NCBI RefSeq assembly: GCF_000526935.1
Contig: NZ_JAHA01000019.1
Coordinates: forward strand, 1,206,023 to 1,270,022
Direction of reading: 5' to 3'
Origin: Butyrivibrio sp. FCS014
GTDB lineage: Bacteria; Bacillota; Clostridia; Lachnospirales; Lachnospiraceae
Length of the DNA stretch: 64,000 bases
Part shown: in pieces, positions 6,464-15,873 of the stretch
Position numbering within the stretch: position 1 is the first letter of the stretch
Layout: each line of letters opens with the position of its first letter
Made by a program: the position numbers and the translations under genes
Notes under the pieces: generated by a model
The model's input: only the letters and a program-made list of their open reading frames with translations
Database searches by the model: none
What the model was told of the DNA's origin: nothing

Positions 6464-9129
6464 TTCTCTTTGATCCTATATGTCAGCGGTGCCAAAGACA
6501 GCATCAGCGCTATGGTCATAGGGTTACTGTACTGGAATACCCACTCTGAGATTCCTGCAACCGCAAAGCCGATAATGATGGCGCAGGTAACCAGTGAAAG
6601 GGGCTCTTCCTCTCTTTTTCTCAAATAATATCTGATGCCTGAAACCAGGGCGACAACAAGGGTTATCGCAAAAAGAATTCCCGTGGGAATGCCGTGGTCA
6701 TGGGCAACCTGAATGTATGTGTTGTGGGCGTGGATGGCGATCTCTCCGTTGGGAAGAGGAACACCCATCTCATCGTGTCCCGTCATATTGAGCTGCTTTA
6801 AGTATGACTTAAAAATCGTGATCCTGCCATTGGAAATTACATCCAAAGGATTGGAGGTGTCAACGTAGTCCTCAAGCTCGTCGTGGACAACAGAGGCCAC
6901 TTGGCTAAGAATCTCCGCCTCCGCGTTAGTCTTGCTAACCGCAGCCAGCAGGCCGTCGCCGGGCAGTACCGCATCGCCGGGGAGGTCGATGGCGCCGGTT
7001 CCCTGATTGGCGGGATTGTCCGGGCTCTCGTCATAAGGCCGTCCGTAGTCGTCGTAAAGCGGCGCACCGCTTGGGCCGTCATAGTTGTAGATATCAATGG
7101 GGTACTGATAAACTCCCACCTCTGCCCCGAGGATCTTGCTCATAAAGAGGTTTGCAAATCTCTCAACGCACATGAAGTTGGTGTTGTCCCAGTCTGCGCC
7201 GCCCCTTACGAACTCATCGGCATCGTCGATGGCGTAGTACACGGGGTCTGCTGCCATGGTGGGCAGTATCCTCTGCAAAGTAAAAGCTGCAGGGAAGCAC
7301 AGCAAAACTGATAAAACCAGCACCGCCAGTATCCTTCCAAGCTGCCGTCTGTGGCAGGCCACCACTACGACCAGCACCAGAAGCGCTGTTCCCGCAATAG
7401 CTGCGTAGGCAGTCCTTGAAACGGTGAAGATGGCATAGGACATGATAAATCCAAAAAGAGTCATCTCCTTCCAGGCAGAAACGATAACTCCCCTAAGGTT
7501 AGTGCCCTTGGGAAGCGCCACCACCTTGACGATGAGCATCACCAGAGCCGCTGCCCCCATAAAGGTCAGATACTCGGCGGTCACCGTTACAGTGTGGAAT
7601 ATGAAGCCGAATCTTCCGCTGACATAGCCGGTAAAATACCTGTGAAGCCAGCTGAACATCAGCGAAATGGCAAAGTTCATCATAAGTCCTCCGGAGAGGA
7701 TCTTGTAAAAGTCTTTCTTCTTGTTCCAGGAACCGATCCTGATATAGAAGGCCGTGTAAACAAGAGCAAGGTAAATGCCCCAGACCCTGGTGTTCCTGAA
7801 TACGATCATGGCCACAAACAGCGCGATCAAAAGGATTCCGAACAGTGTTGGCCTAACGAGATGTATCTTTTCCCTGTGGGCAGGTGCCTCGTTCCTGTCA
7901 CGGATCGCAATCACCGCAAGGCGCACCAGGTTAAGTGCCACCAGCCCCGCCAAAATGCCGATGATCACTGTAAGCATCAGCACCTTGTTGTGGAGGTCAT
8001 ACTCAAACTCCCCGAAGTACTTCCTGTGATAGTCAAAATATCTGTAGCCGTAAAGCCCGGCGCCGATAACCCACACCAGGTTGTAAATATTGAAAAACTC
8101 CTTCAAAGAGAAGGTAAACAGCAGCATCACAAGAAGCCATACCGTCAGCTGCCTCTCGGAAATGCTGTGATAAATATCGAAAAGATCGTTCATGTACTGT
8201 GAGCCGTACCAGATGGCCATGGCCATGGAGAACATGATGGCCAGATACTGGGCCCTGTCCTCGTTTCGAAGGCTCTGCCAGAAGGAAATCCCCACCTCAT
8301 GCCGTATTGGCTTGTGGTTTATGGCGTAAAGCACGATAACTGCTGCCACCAGAAGTCCTATCTCATAGAAAATGATGTCCGTAGCCCTTGAATCAAAGAC
8401 CTTAAGCGGGAACACCATGATCATCAGCGCTCCGAAAAACAGCACCGCTACCGGGTTTGCAACGCACCTTACGGTCTGCCACACAGTGACAATGCCGTCT
8501 TTTTCGGCATTCTTCCTGAAATATACCCTGGTCAAAAGACACATCACAAAAGCCACAGCTGCGATAATGCCTATGATCCCCAGAGAGCGCCCCTTTGAAA
8601 GCGGCAGCCTGTAATTATAGAAAGCCGCCATATGAAGCCCCTCTATGGGGTTGTAGTCGCAGGTAAGATTTCCAACGTATGCGGGCTGATCCGAAACCGT
8701 CTCAAACGCCACCTTATATTTGGACCTGCAGTCCACCATTTTAACCGCATATTTCTTGCCGACTTCAAGGTTTATGTCCATGGGAATGTTCACATACCCC
8801 GGAACCACGCACTCATTGGTGTCCCTGAATACCTTCAGCATCATTGCGCCGTTCTCGTCGTAGAGGATAGCTCCGATATACCGGCCCTTTTCAACCTCAG
8901 TAACATACACATCGACGGAGCTCAGCCTGTTGTACTGGGCTACAAACTCCTGCATGATCTTGCCACGCTCAAAGTTGATGTAATCCGACTCCGACACGAT
9001 GGTGCCGCCGCCTGAAGTCTGTGTAACCGCGGTAAAGAGTCTGAATGGCCATATTGTCAAAATGCCTATCAGGGCAAATGCGATGATAACCGCCCTGACA
9101 GCCGTACTTTTACTGATTGTAGTTCTCAT
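6460..9129 (-). CDS. O-antigen ligase/polymerase-like polytopic membrane protein
   Basis: An 889-residue protein with one N-terminal helix, an extracellular beta-rich insert (about residues 35-180), then roughly a dozen or more membrane helices. Near the C-terminus an extracytoplasmic loop is followed by HAHNTYIQVAHDHGIPTG, the typical signature of the Wzy/WaaL O-antigen polymerase-ligase superfamily. Such proteins polymerise lipid-linked repeat units or transfer finished glycan to an acceptor, on the outer face of the membrane. The large N-terminal ectodomain is unusual compared with classic Wzy proteins of about 400 residues. It lies inside the glycan operon, 55 bases after the DUF6020-like gene and overlapping the dehydratase by 4 bases. 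Polymerase versus ligase cannot be decided from sequence. Confidence 0.8.
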   Translation of the reverse strand: MRTTISKSTAVRAVIIAFALIGILTIWPFRLFTAVTQTSGGGTIVSESDYINFERGKIMQEFVAQYNRLSSVDVYVTEVEKGRYIGAILYDENGAMMLKVFRDTNECVVPGYVNIPMDINLEVGKKYAVKMVDCRSKYKVAFETVSDQPAYVGNLTCDYNPIEGLHMAAFYNYRLPLSKGRSLGIIGIIAAVAFVMCLLTRVYFRKNAEKDGIVTVWQTVRCVANPVAVLFFGALMIMVFPLKVFDSRATDIIFYEIGLLVAAVIVLYAINHKPIRHEVGISFWQSLRNEDRAQYLAIMFSMAMAIWYGSQYMNDLFDIYHSISERQLTVWLLVMLLFTFSLKEFFNIYNLVWVIGAGLYGYRYFDYHRKYFGEFEYDLHNKVLMLTVIIGILAGLVALNLVRLAVIAIRDRNEAPAHREKIHLVRPTLFGILLIALFVAMIVFRNTRVWGIYLALVYTAFYIRIGSWNKKKDFYKILSGGLMMNFAISLMFSWLHRYFTGYVSGRFGFIFHTVTVTAEYLTFMGAAALVMLIVKVVALPKGTNLRGVIVSAWKEMTLFGFIMSYAIFTVSRTAYAAIAGTALLVLVVVVACHRRQLGRILAVLVLSVLLCFPAAFTLQRILPTMAADPVYYAIDDADEFVRGGADWDNTNFMCVERFANLFMSKILGAEVGVYQYPIDIYNYDGPSGAPLYDDYGRPYDESPDNPANQGTGAIDLPGDAVLPGDGLLAAVSKTNAEAEILSQVASVVHDELEDYVDTSNPLDVISNGRITIFKSYLKQLNMTGHDEMGVPLPNGEIAIHAHNTYIQVAHDHGIPTGILFAITLVVALVSGIRYYLRKREEEPLSLVTCAIIIGFAVAGISEWVFQYSNPMTIALMLSLAPLTYRIKEK

Positions 9130-9184
9130 TCTCCCAATTGCCTCTCAAAAAAACCATCACAAAATAATACCACACACGTGGCTC

Positions 9185-10819
9185 TTAATCAAACCGCCCG
9201 GTCGCCTGAAGAAGCGGCGCCGCAAGCCACAGGTACAGCACATACCTCACAAGGTAAGTTGGCCCCAGAAGCACCGTTAAGAAAGTCAGTACTATAGGCA
9301 GGAACATCAGAACTCCCTTGTATTTCCTGCGATAGATCCTGTAGAAGAGCACAAACATGAACAGTATCACATACAGCCCCGGGGAAAAGAAAAGGTGGAT
9401 CACCGGAAGGTCGCTCTGGAAAGTCCCGATGGAAAGGTATCTGTAGAGCTCATCCAGAGGCTTAAGCACGCTCTTTCGCTCGCCGGGAACCTCCACCTCA
9501 TAGCCGAAGTAGGAGCTCTCCTCGTAGGTAAAGGTGTACATACTGTTTCCCTTGTAAACGTTGATCACCGCCGGGGGATACACATAGCCATAGGAAGTCA
9601 GCATCCATGCATTCACATAGGTCATGGGATGCTTAAGTGCCAGCTTTTTCCATACTTTCCAGAAACCTGCACTGTCCTTTTCGTAAAGGTCATTGTTAAA
9701 TCCAAGCTTCACCATATCCGAGAGCCTTGGAGTGTACTTTTCAAGGTTTTCCTCAGGGATATAGGCCGTGATGGCCTCGATATCCTCTGCAGTCAGTTCA
9801 TCCTTCTCATAGTTGTAGACCCTTGCCAGCTGCATTATAGGCACCGTCAGCATCTCCTGATGGTGGGTTCCCTCGCTCACGTGGCAGGCCGCGCTAAGAA
9901 GCGGCGAGATCACCAGATACAGCACCACCGGCGCAATGAGCATCGGTGTAAGAAGGCTCTTTAGCCGTTTTCTAAAGTGAATCAGTGCAAAGGGCACAAA
10001 CACAAGATACGCATAAAAGCCGTTGTGCCTGAAAAGCGGCATAACTGTTGCTGTCAGGATAAAAAGAGCCATCATTTTCCGGTTGGCTGCAAAGCCCTCC
10101 GGGTCTTCCGAAAGCTTTGCCAAAAGAACCGTCAAAAGAAGCAAAAGCGCCGAAAACAGGCCGTCCTTGCAGGAACACAGGGTGTACATGACGATGGTTG
10201 GAAATGCGCCGTAATAAAGAACCCAGAGTATCCGGCTCTTTTTCCCGATGCCCTTCTTCTGCATGTAGGTAATGGCATAGGAATAGATTGCAGTCATCAC
10301 CAGCATCTGAAGCACCAGGTAGGTGAAGATGCCTGCGTTCCAGGAGCCTGTAACCTTGTGGACAAGGGCGATGGTGCCCCCAAGAAGCAGCACGTGCAAA
10401 AGCGGATGGTGAGTGGTGAAGGTCCTTGTCAGGACTTCGTTAAGCTCATCTGCCGCATCATATACAAAAAAGCCCGGAAATTCTGCCATAAACACAGGGA
10501 TACTGAGCAGTATCATGCAGCCCCAGTTTACAAAGAAATCTCTTTTCCCGGGAAGATCGCTGTCCTGGTAGACGGGGAGCTTTATAAAGCCAAAGAGTTT
10601 TCGCCCTTCAAGGGCAAGGTTGTAGCCCCTCCAGATGTATCTGGTGTCCATGGCGATTATCACAATGAGCATGCCCCATACCAGCAGAAAATTCCTGTCG
10701 GAAAGATCGATGCGGTCCAGCTTTTCCAGCTGATAGCCAAGGGCTAAAAAGGTTCCTGTCAAAATGCCAAACAAGCCTGACAAAAGCCAGGCTCTGTTGT
10801 TGTCTCTATCATTTTTCAT
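9185..10819 (-). CDS. DUF6020-like polytopic membrane protein (GT-C-type glycosyltransferase candidate)
   Basis: The 544-residue protein has about 12 predicted helices. The first large outer loop reads AEFPGFFVYDAADELNEV followed by THHPLLHVLLLGG: acidic residues after helix 1 and a conserved HHP motif, as in the Firmicutes DUF6020 group and resembling GT-C enzymes that use lipid-phosphate sugars. A role as glycosyltransferase in surface-glycan assembly is inferred from fold and neighbours. I choose the ATG at 10819 over a GTG one codon earlier; either overlaps the end of the upstream GT2 gene by about 11-14 bases. Confidence 0.75.
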   Translation of the reverse strand: MKNDRDNNRAWLLSGLFGILTGTFLALGYQLEKLDRIDLSDRNFLLVWGMLIVIIAMDTRYIWRGYNLALEGRKLFGFIKLPVYQDSDLPGKRDFFVNWGCMILLSIPVFMAEFPGFFVYDAADELNEVLTRTFTTHHPLLHVLLLGGTIALVHKVTGSWNAGIFTYLVLQMLVMTAIYSYAITYMQKKGIGKKSRILWVLYYGAFPTIVMYTLCSCKDGLFSALLLLLTVLLAKLSEDPEGFAANRKMMALFILTATVMPLFRHNGFYAYLVFVPFALIHFRKRLKSLLTPMLIAPVVLYLVISPLLSAACHVSEGTHHQEMLTVPIMQLARVYNYEKDELTAEDIEAITAYIPEENLEKYTPRLSDMVKLGFNNDLYEKDSAGFWKVWKKLALKHPMTYVNAWMLTSYGYVYPPAVINVYKGNSMYTFTYEESSYFGYEVEVPGERKSVLKPLDELYRYLSIGTFQSDLPVIHLFFSPGLYVILFMFVLFYRIYRRKYKGVLMFLPIVLTFLTVLLGPTYLVRYVLYLWLAAPLLQATGRFD

Positions 10820-11753
10820 CACGGGTAGTCTCCCGAATCACAAATTGCGGATTGTTGTTCTGGGAAATGTAGAGTCTTCCCAGGTATTCGCCGATCATGC
10901 CCAGCATCAGCATCAGCATTCCTCCGATGAAAATCACGGCGCTCATAAGGGCAGAAAAGCCCACGGGCACGTCAGGAAGAACGAATTTCTTGATGATGGT
11001 GTAAATGCCGTAGATAAAGCCAAGGATGGCGAAAAGTGTGCCGGTTGCGGTGGCGATTCGAAGGGGCTTTACGGAAAAGGCGGTAAAGCCGTTGATCCAG
11101 AGGGCCATAAGCTTACTGAAGGTGTATCCGCTGGTGCCAACCTCTCTTGCCCTGTGGGTAACGTCAACGTTCACGATATTTCTGGTGGTGCGAAGCACAA
11201 GGCCGATAACGTAGGGGTAGGAGCTGGTGTACTTTATCATCTCATCCACCACAAAGCGCCTTGCGGCGAAATAGCTGGAAACATACAGCTCCTTGGGCTT
11301 ACCCAGCATAGCGCCGGCCATCCACTCGTTCATTGCGGTTCCGAAGTTCCTGAAAAGGTTGTGCTTCTTGTGGCTGTATCTTGCATAAGCTACGTCTGCC
11401 CCTGCTTCCAGGGCTGCGATGAGCTTGTCTGCTTCATTTGCCGGGGTCTGTCCGTCGTCATCAAGACAGATAACGTAGTCTCCGTCTGCGGCGTTGAGGC
11501 CTGCCATAAGGGCTGCGTGCTGGCCAAAGTTCTTGGCAAGGTTTATTCCAAGAACCCTGTTATCGTCCCTGCCTGCAGCAATCTTCTGCAGAGTGTCCCA
11601 TGTATCATCGGGAGAACCGTCATTTATCAGGGTTATGTCGTAGTCGTAACCTGCCATCCCCTTCATGGTCTCATCTATCTCATTTATTACCCCGCCGATG
11701 GTCTTGGAAGACCTGTAGCAGGGGATCACAAAACTAATCTTCTTATCTGCCAT
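10809..11753 (-). CDS. GtrB/ArnC-type GT2 polyprenyl-phosphate glycosyltransferase
   Basis: The 314-residue protein has an N-terminal GT-A fold (SFVIPCYRS at the start, LINDGSPDDTW, and DDDGQ metal-binding residues near 98) and two C-terminal membrane helices (about 230-255 and 265-290). This layout is that of GtrB, ArnC and dolichol-phosphate-mannose synthase-like enzymes, which load a sugar on undecaprenyl phosphate for later transfer by GT-C enzymes on the outside. A GtrA-like small protein (15384-15860) and several GT-C candidates in the same operon fit that scheme. It is 14 bases from the GNAT gene and overlaps the DUF6020-like gene. Confidence 0.88.
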   Translation of the reverse strand: MADKKISFVIPCYRSSKTIGGVINEIDETMKGMAGYDYDITLINDGSPDDTWDTLQKIAAGRDDNRVLGINLAKNFGQHAALMAGLNAADGDYVICLDDDGQTPANEADKLIAALEAGADVAYARYSHKKHNLFRNFGTAMNEWMAGAMLGKPKELYVSSYFAARRFVVDEMIKYTSSYPYVIGLVLRTTRNIVNVDVTHRAREVGTSGYTFSKLMALWINGFTAFSVKPLRIATATGTLFAILGFIYGIYTIIKKFVLPDVPVGFSALMSAVIFIGGMLMLMLGMIGEYLGRLYISQNNNPQFVIRETTRDEK

Positions 11754-11767
11754 TTTTAATGAACCTT

Positions 11768-12298
11768 TCAGTCTGTCAGTGTTTTTTCCATCAATATCAT
11801 ATCATCTTTTTGGCCGTCACTGCACTCAACCTGCGGAAGATCCGCGGTTTTTGCAAAGCCTGCGTGCTGATAGCTCCTGATTGCCACGGTGTTGAAGGCA
11901 AAAGCTCTAAGGATCAGCTTCTTAAGCCCAAGTTCATCCCTTGCATACTCTGTTGCAAGAACCGCAGCTTCGCTGCCGTAGCCCAGTCCCAGAGCATCCT
12001 CTTCGCCGATAAAGATGCCGTACTCTGCGCTGTCCTCTTCCCGGTTGATATCCCGAAGATGCAGGCACCCGATGGGGCGATTGTCCCTTCCGTTCTCGCA
12101 GATAACAAGCTGCACCACTTTCCCGGTATCAAGCATGGTCTCTTTCCAGGTCTTCATGCCCTCCACCGTAAAGTCTTTTCTGTATACATGATTGTTTCTT
12201 ATCCGGTCCTTGTTTCGCCACTCCACAACCAGAGGGAAATCCGCCTCTTCTATGGGCCGTAGGGAAACCTTGGGGCCTACTTTTACAAACTCAGTCAT
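11768..12298 (-). CDS. GNAT-family N-acetyltransferase, RimJ/RimL-like (amino-sugar acetylation candidate)
   Basis: The 176-residue protein has the GNAT pattern: SLRPIEEADFPLVVEWRN at the start, EYGIFIG on strand beta4, GLGYGSEA as the acetyl-CoA pyrophosphate loop, and LRAFAFNTVAIRSYQHAGF at the end. GNAT enzymes move acetyl from acetyl-CoA to an amine. Its position two genes after the RffA-type aminotransferase (14212-15348) makes acetylation of dTDP-4-amino-4,6-dideoxygalactose, the RffC/WecD step, the best guess; acetylation of the PglE product is the alternative. Start chosen at the ATG at 12298, 83 bases after the upstream gene. Confidence 0.82.
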   Translation of the reverse strand: MTEFVKVGPKVSLRPIEEADFPLVVEWRNKDRIRNNHVYRKDFTVEGMKTWKETMLDTGKVVQLVICENGRDNRPIGCLHLRDINREEDSAEYGIFIGEEDALGLGYGSEAAVLATEYARDELGLKKLILRAFAFNTVAIRSYQHAGFAKTADLPQVECSDGQKDDMILMEKTLTD

Positions 12299-12381
12299 TG
12301 AATCTCCATTTCTTTATATAGCCGCGCCATTCATGATATTCTGCCGCTCTCCGGACACCATGCAAAATGCGCGATTCGTTG

Positions 12382-14196
12382 TCACTGCGGGCTTACGCTG
12401 TACACTGCGAACACATCTGCCACAAGGTCCACCTGCTCTATGGCCACGGTCTTTCCCTTGTCCTTGTAATAATCGGAAAGCCATCCTGTGTCCTTGCCCT
12501 TAAGCTGCACCATGTAGACATTATCTAGAAGAAGTGCCTTCTCCATGCTCTCAAAGCCGTTGTTCATAAGCTTTTTATAGTACAGCGGGCTCTTGGAGGC
12601 CCAGCCTCCCATGAGATCGTGGTTTGCTTCGCTGTTGTCCACGTTCTCAAACATCTTCTCCGAGAAGGTCTCCTCCTCATAGTCTATGGCATCCGCCACA
12701 GAAACGCCGGTGTACACATCCACAAAGTAGAAGCTGTCCTCATGTTCATCAAAGTACTCATACAGCGGGCCGTAGTGCTGCCGCATGCTGTCTCTGTCCT
12801 TCATCTCCGCATTTATAATGTTCACCTGGTTGGGCACTGAAACCGCCGCCACAAGAGCTGCTATCACCACGGGGATGAACACGTTCCTGCGGTAATTCTC
12901 GCATCCAACAAGGATCATTCCCACAAGAATGCCGATCTCCACCAGATACAGAGGATGGGTTATCCTCACGGGATCCCTGCCCCTTACAATGATGTAGAGC
13001 CAGAGGGTGCTCCTGCAGGCAAACAATAGTGCCAGCATTGCCACCACAGGCAGTCTCTTCTCCTTCTGCTTTCCGAAGAGATAGAGAATAAGGGTTCCCA
13101 GATACAAAACACCTGCTATTATATTCCATGGGAAATCCGACATAGGGTATTGATAGCTCTTTTGCGCGGCTATGTGCCTTAGCCTGTAAAGGTACTCAGG
13201 TACTGCATTTATGAGCTGCTGCATAAGCGGTATCTCGTCGGTCTTAAGCTTGTCCGCATATGAAGCCACAGCCCTTAAGATATCGGCATTTATCTCCTCG
13301 TCCAGACCGAAGTTGTAATTTATCAGCAGCTGCTGCTCGCTTTTGTCCAGGCCTATCCCGTCGTAGAACGCCTTGTTCTGCGCATAATCCGGGATGTACT
13401 GGAAATCGTAGAGCTCCGTTCTTGCATCAAACAGGCGGTTAAAGTCCTTCCAGTCAGGAGTCGAATAAGCTGCCCTGTGGGCGATCTGCCCTATAAGGAG
13501 GCACAAAACCAGCGCCACGCACAGTTTAACGTAGGTTGTAAACAGCTCTTTTCTTGCGCCGGCACGGGAAACCATGATGCTTCCATCCTGCTTGTCCTGC
13601 AAAGACAGCCGCTCCAGCCACCACTTGGACAATATCCCCACTCCCACCATGGGAAGGGTCAAAAGAAGCATCTCGGACCTTATAAGGTACGCAAGTAATA
13701 TAAGAAGTACCGGGAGGATGAAGGCTCTTTTCCCGGAGTCTTTACCGGTCATGATAAGGAATATGGCCGTGGCTGACAAAAAGCCGCAGTTGAAGGTGTA
13801 CTGCACGAACAGGAAATGTGCTCCCACAGCGCCAAGCATGAAGGCCAGTTCCATGGCTCCCACTTCAACCTTAAGGAGGTTGTCGCTGCAGAGCTTAAGG
13901 GATCTGTAAAACACAATGAATACGCACAGATACTGGCAGGTGCACAAAAAAATGCCGTACCAGTCAAAGCTCCATGCCGCCCGGTACAAAAGGGCGATAA
14001 AGGCGCTTATGGGGTACAGCATCTGTATGTTGTGTCCGGCAGGAGTTCCGGTGTAGGCTCCCGATAAAATGTCCTTCATCAGGACATCGTCGTTGAGGTC
14101 AAAGTAATGATCCCCAAAAAAGCCCGCAAAAACCACGACTGCCACAGTCATAAGAACAGAAACTATGAAGTTCGGGCTGATGCGCGTCTTTTTCAT
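12382..14196 (-). CDS. Polytopic membrane protein, GT-C-like, unknown function
   Basis: The 604-residue protein has about ten or more hydrophobic helices and a soluble C-terminal domain of roughly 130 residues. After the first helix the outer loop reads FDLNDDVLMKDILSG, with the acidic pair typical of GT-C glycosyltransferases after helix 1. I recognise no named family. It sits 15 bases after the aminotransferase gene inside the glycan operon; GGAG precedes the ATG. A sugar transferase or modification role at the outer membrane face is inferred only from topology and neighbours. Confidence 0.7.
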   Translation of the reverse strand: MKKTRISPNFIVSVLMTVAVVVFAGFFGDHYFDLNDDVLMKDILSGAYTGTPAGHNIQMLYPISAFIALLYRAAWSFDWYGIFLCTCQYLCVFIVFYRSLKLCSDNLLKVEVGAMELAFMLGAVGAHFLFVQYTFNCGFLSATAIFLIMTGKDSGKRAFILPVLLILLAYLIRSEMLLLTLPMVGVGILSKWWLERLSLQDKQDGSIMVSRAGARKELFTTYVKLCVALVLCLLIGQIAHRAAYSTPDWKDFNRLFDARTELYDFQYIPDYAQNKAFYDGIGLDKSEQQLLINYNFGLDEEINADILRAVASYADKLKTDEIPLMQQLINAVPEYLYRLRHIAAQKSYQYPMSDFPWNIIAGVLYLGTLILYLFGKQKEKRLPVVAMLALLFACRSTLWLYIIVRGRDPVRITHPLYLVEIGILVGMILVGCENYRRNVFIPVVIAALVAAVSVPNQVNIINAEMKDRDSMRQHYGPLYEYFDEHEDSFYFVDVYTGVSVADAIDYEEETFSEKMFENVDNSEANHDLMGGWASKSPLYYKKLMNNGFESMEKALLLDNVYMVQLKGKDTGWLSDYYKDKGKTVAIEQVDLVADVFAVYSVSPQ

Positions 14197-14211
14197 ATGA
14201 ATGCTCCGGAA

Positions 14212-15348
14212 TTATGTAAATTTGTAGTACTCCTTTACTCTTCTGACAACCTCGTCCAGGTCGTCGTTGGTGAGCTTGTAATACATGGGAAGGCGAAGGA
14301 GTCTCTCGCTCTCCTTTGTGGTAAATCTGTCCTCTCCGTGGAACTCACTGTACTGAAGGCCTGCCTTTGAAGAATGAAGCGGCACATAGTGAGAAGCGGG
14401 AAGGATGTCATTGGAAAGAAGGTACTCGATAAGGCCCTTTCTCTCCTCGAAGTCCTTGCACTTTATGTAGAACATGTGGGCGTTGTGGACGCATTCCTTA
14501 GGAACGTAGGGAAGCTCGATAAGTCCTGCCTCCGCAAGGGGCCTAAGCGCCTCGTAGTATCTGTTGTAGTGGTCCATTCTGTCGTTGTTGATCTCCTCAG
14601 CCATGGTAAGCTGCGCGTACAGGTAAGCGGCGTTCATGTCGCTGGGAAGATATGAGGAACCGGGCATTATCCAGGAGTACTTATCCACCTTGCCAAGCTT
14701 GTAAAGGGTTCTGTTGGTGCCCTTCTCCCTTATGATGATGGCGTCGTCCACGAAGGTCTCGTCCCGAAGGAGAAGCGCTCCGCCCTCTCCCATGCTGTAG
14801 TTCTTGGTCTCGTGGAAGCTGTAGTTTCCGAAATCTCCGATGGCGCCAAGGGCTTTGCCCTTGTAGGTACTCATTACGCCCTGAGCTGCGTCCTCAATAA
14901 CAAGAAGGCTGTGCCTCTTTGCGATGTCCATGATGGTGTCCATCTCGCAGCCGACTCCCGCATAGTGTACAGGCACGATTGCCCTTGTCCTGGGAGTTAT
15001 GGCATCCTCGATGAGGTTTTCGTCAATGTTCATGGTGTCGGGCCTGATGTCCACAAACACCACCTTGGCGCCTCTGAGAACGAAGGCATTGGCTGTTGAT
15101 ACGAAGGTGTAGGAAGGCATTATCACCTCGTCCCCTTCCCTGATCCCTGCAAGGATCGCAGACATCTCAGTGGCGTGGGTACAGGATGTGGTCAAAAGAG
15201 TCTTCGCTACCCCGGTCTTCTTCTCGATCCATTCGTTGTCCAGGGCTGTGTATTTGCCGTCGCCGCAGATCTTCTGGGCCTCCACACACTCCTTTATGTA
15301 ATCAAACTCTTTTCCCGTATAAGGGGGTACATTGAAATTAATACGCAT
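14212..15348 (-). CDS. rffA: dTDP-4-amino-4,6-dideoxygalactose transaminase (RffA/WecE type)
   Basis: The 378-residue DegT-family PLP enzyme starts RINFNVPPYTGKE, characteristic of RffA. It has SCTHATEM near residue 55, the PLP Asp in VIEDAAQG near 153, and the Schiff-base lysine at about 182 in HETKNYSMGEGG (E. coli RffA uses the equivalent lysine). RffA aminates dTDP-4-keto-6-deoxyglucose to dTDP-Fuc4N. The dTDP-glucose synthesis genes are not in the window and must lie elsewhere. A GNAT gene downstream could acetylate the product. Spacing is 35 bases from the GtrA-like gene and 15 bases to the next membrane protein. Confidence 0.92.
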   Translation of the reverse strand: MRINFNVPPYTGKEFDYIKECVEAQKICGDGKYTALDNEWIEKKTGVAKTLLTTSCTHATEMSAILAGIREGDEVIMPSYTFVSTANAFVLRGAKVVFVDIRPDTMNIDENLIEDAITPRTRAIVPVHYAGVGCEMDTIMDIAKRHSLLVIEDAAQGVMSTYKGKALGAIGDFGNYSFHETKNYSMGEGGALLLRDETFVDDAIIIREKGTNRTLYKLGKVDKYSWIMPGSSYLPSDMNAAYLYAQLTMAEEINNDRMDHYNRYYEALRPLAEAGLIELPYVPKECVHNAHMFYIKCKDFEERKGLIEYLLSNDILPASHYVPLHSSKAGLQYSEFHGEDRFTTKESERLLRLPMYYKLTNDDLDEVVRRVKEYYKFT

Positions 15349-15383
15349 AGCTTTTCTCCTATCGGACAGACCCTTGATACCGG

Positions 15384-15860
15384 TCAGTCTTTTTTCTTAA
15401 ATACAATGAGCTTACTTATAACATAGTTCAGGGCTATAACAACGAAGGTTGCGGCCAGCTTCACCGGCATCTTCGGGAATCCCATGAGGGTGATGAAGAT
15501 GTAGATGATAAGGTCCTCAACAACAAGGGTAAAGAGCCTTCCCGCTGTGAAGGAACCCGCCTGCTTAACAAAGTCCTTAGTGCTGTCTACCTTGCCGTCA
15601 AACACCCAGGTTCTGTTGGTAAAGAACTGGAAGGCAACGCAGATGATCCAGTCGATGGTGTTGTTCACAACTTCGTTGAGGTGCATTACCGTGTCCATGA
15701 ACCAGAACAGGAAGATGCTAAGGAAGAATGCCAGGCCTCCGAAGAAAAGGTACAGCAGGCCTTCCTTGTGTTTCTTGTAAAAGGGTTCAAAGATATTTAA
15801 AACCGGCAGGGACATGATCCTGTCGAAAATATCCTTCTTCTGTGTTTCGTTTGTTTCCAT
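15384..15860 (-). CDS. GtrA-family small membrane protein
   Basis: A 158-residue protein with four hydrophobic helices in the GtrA pattern (YLFFGGLAFFLSIF, then FFTNRTWVF in the second half, ending in a C-terminal helix and Lys tail). GtrA proteins are proposed flippases for undecaprenyl-phosphate-linked monosaccharides and usually work with GtrB-type GT2 enzymes; one such enzyme is encoded at 10809-11753. It is 13 bases after the 581-residue membrane protein. AGGAG precedes the ATG. Confidence 0.88.
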   Translation of the reverse strand: METNETQKKDIFDRIMSLPVLNIFEPFYKKHKEGLLYLFFGGLAFFLSIFLFWFMDTVMHLNEVVNNTIDWIICVAFQFFTNRTWVFDGKVDSTKDFVKQAGSFTAGRLFTLVVEDLIIYIFITLMGFPKMPVKLAATFVVIALNYVISKLIVFKKKD

Positions 15861-15873
15861 AATCTGTTAACTC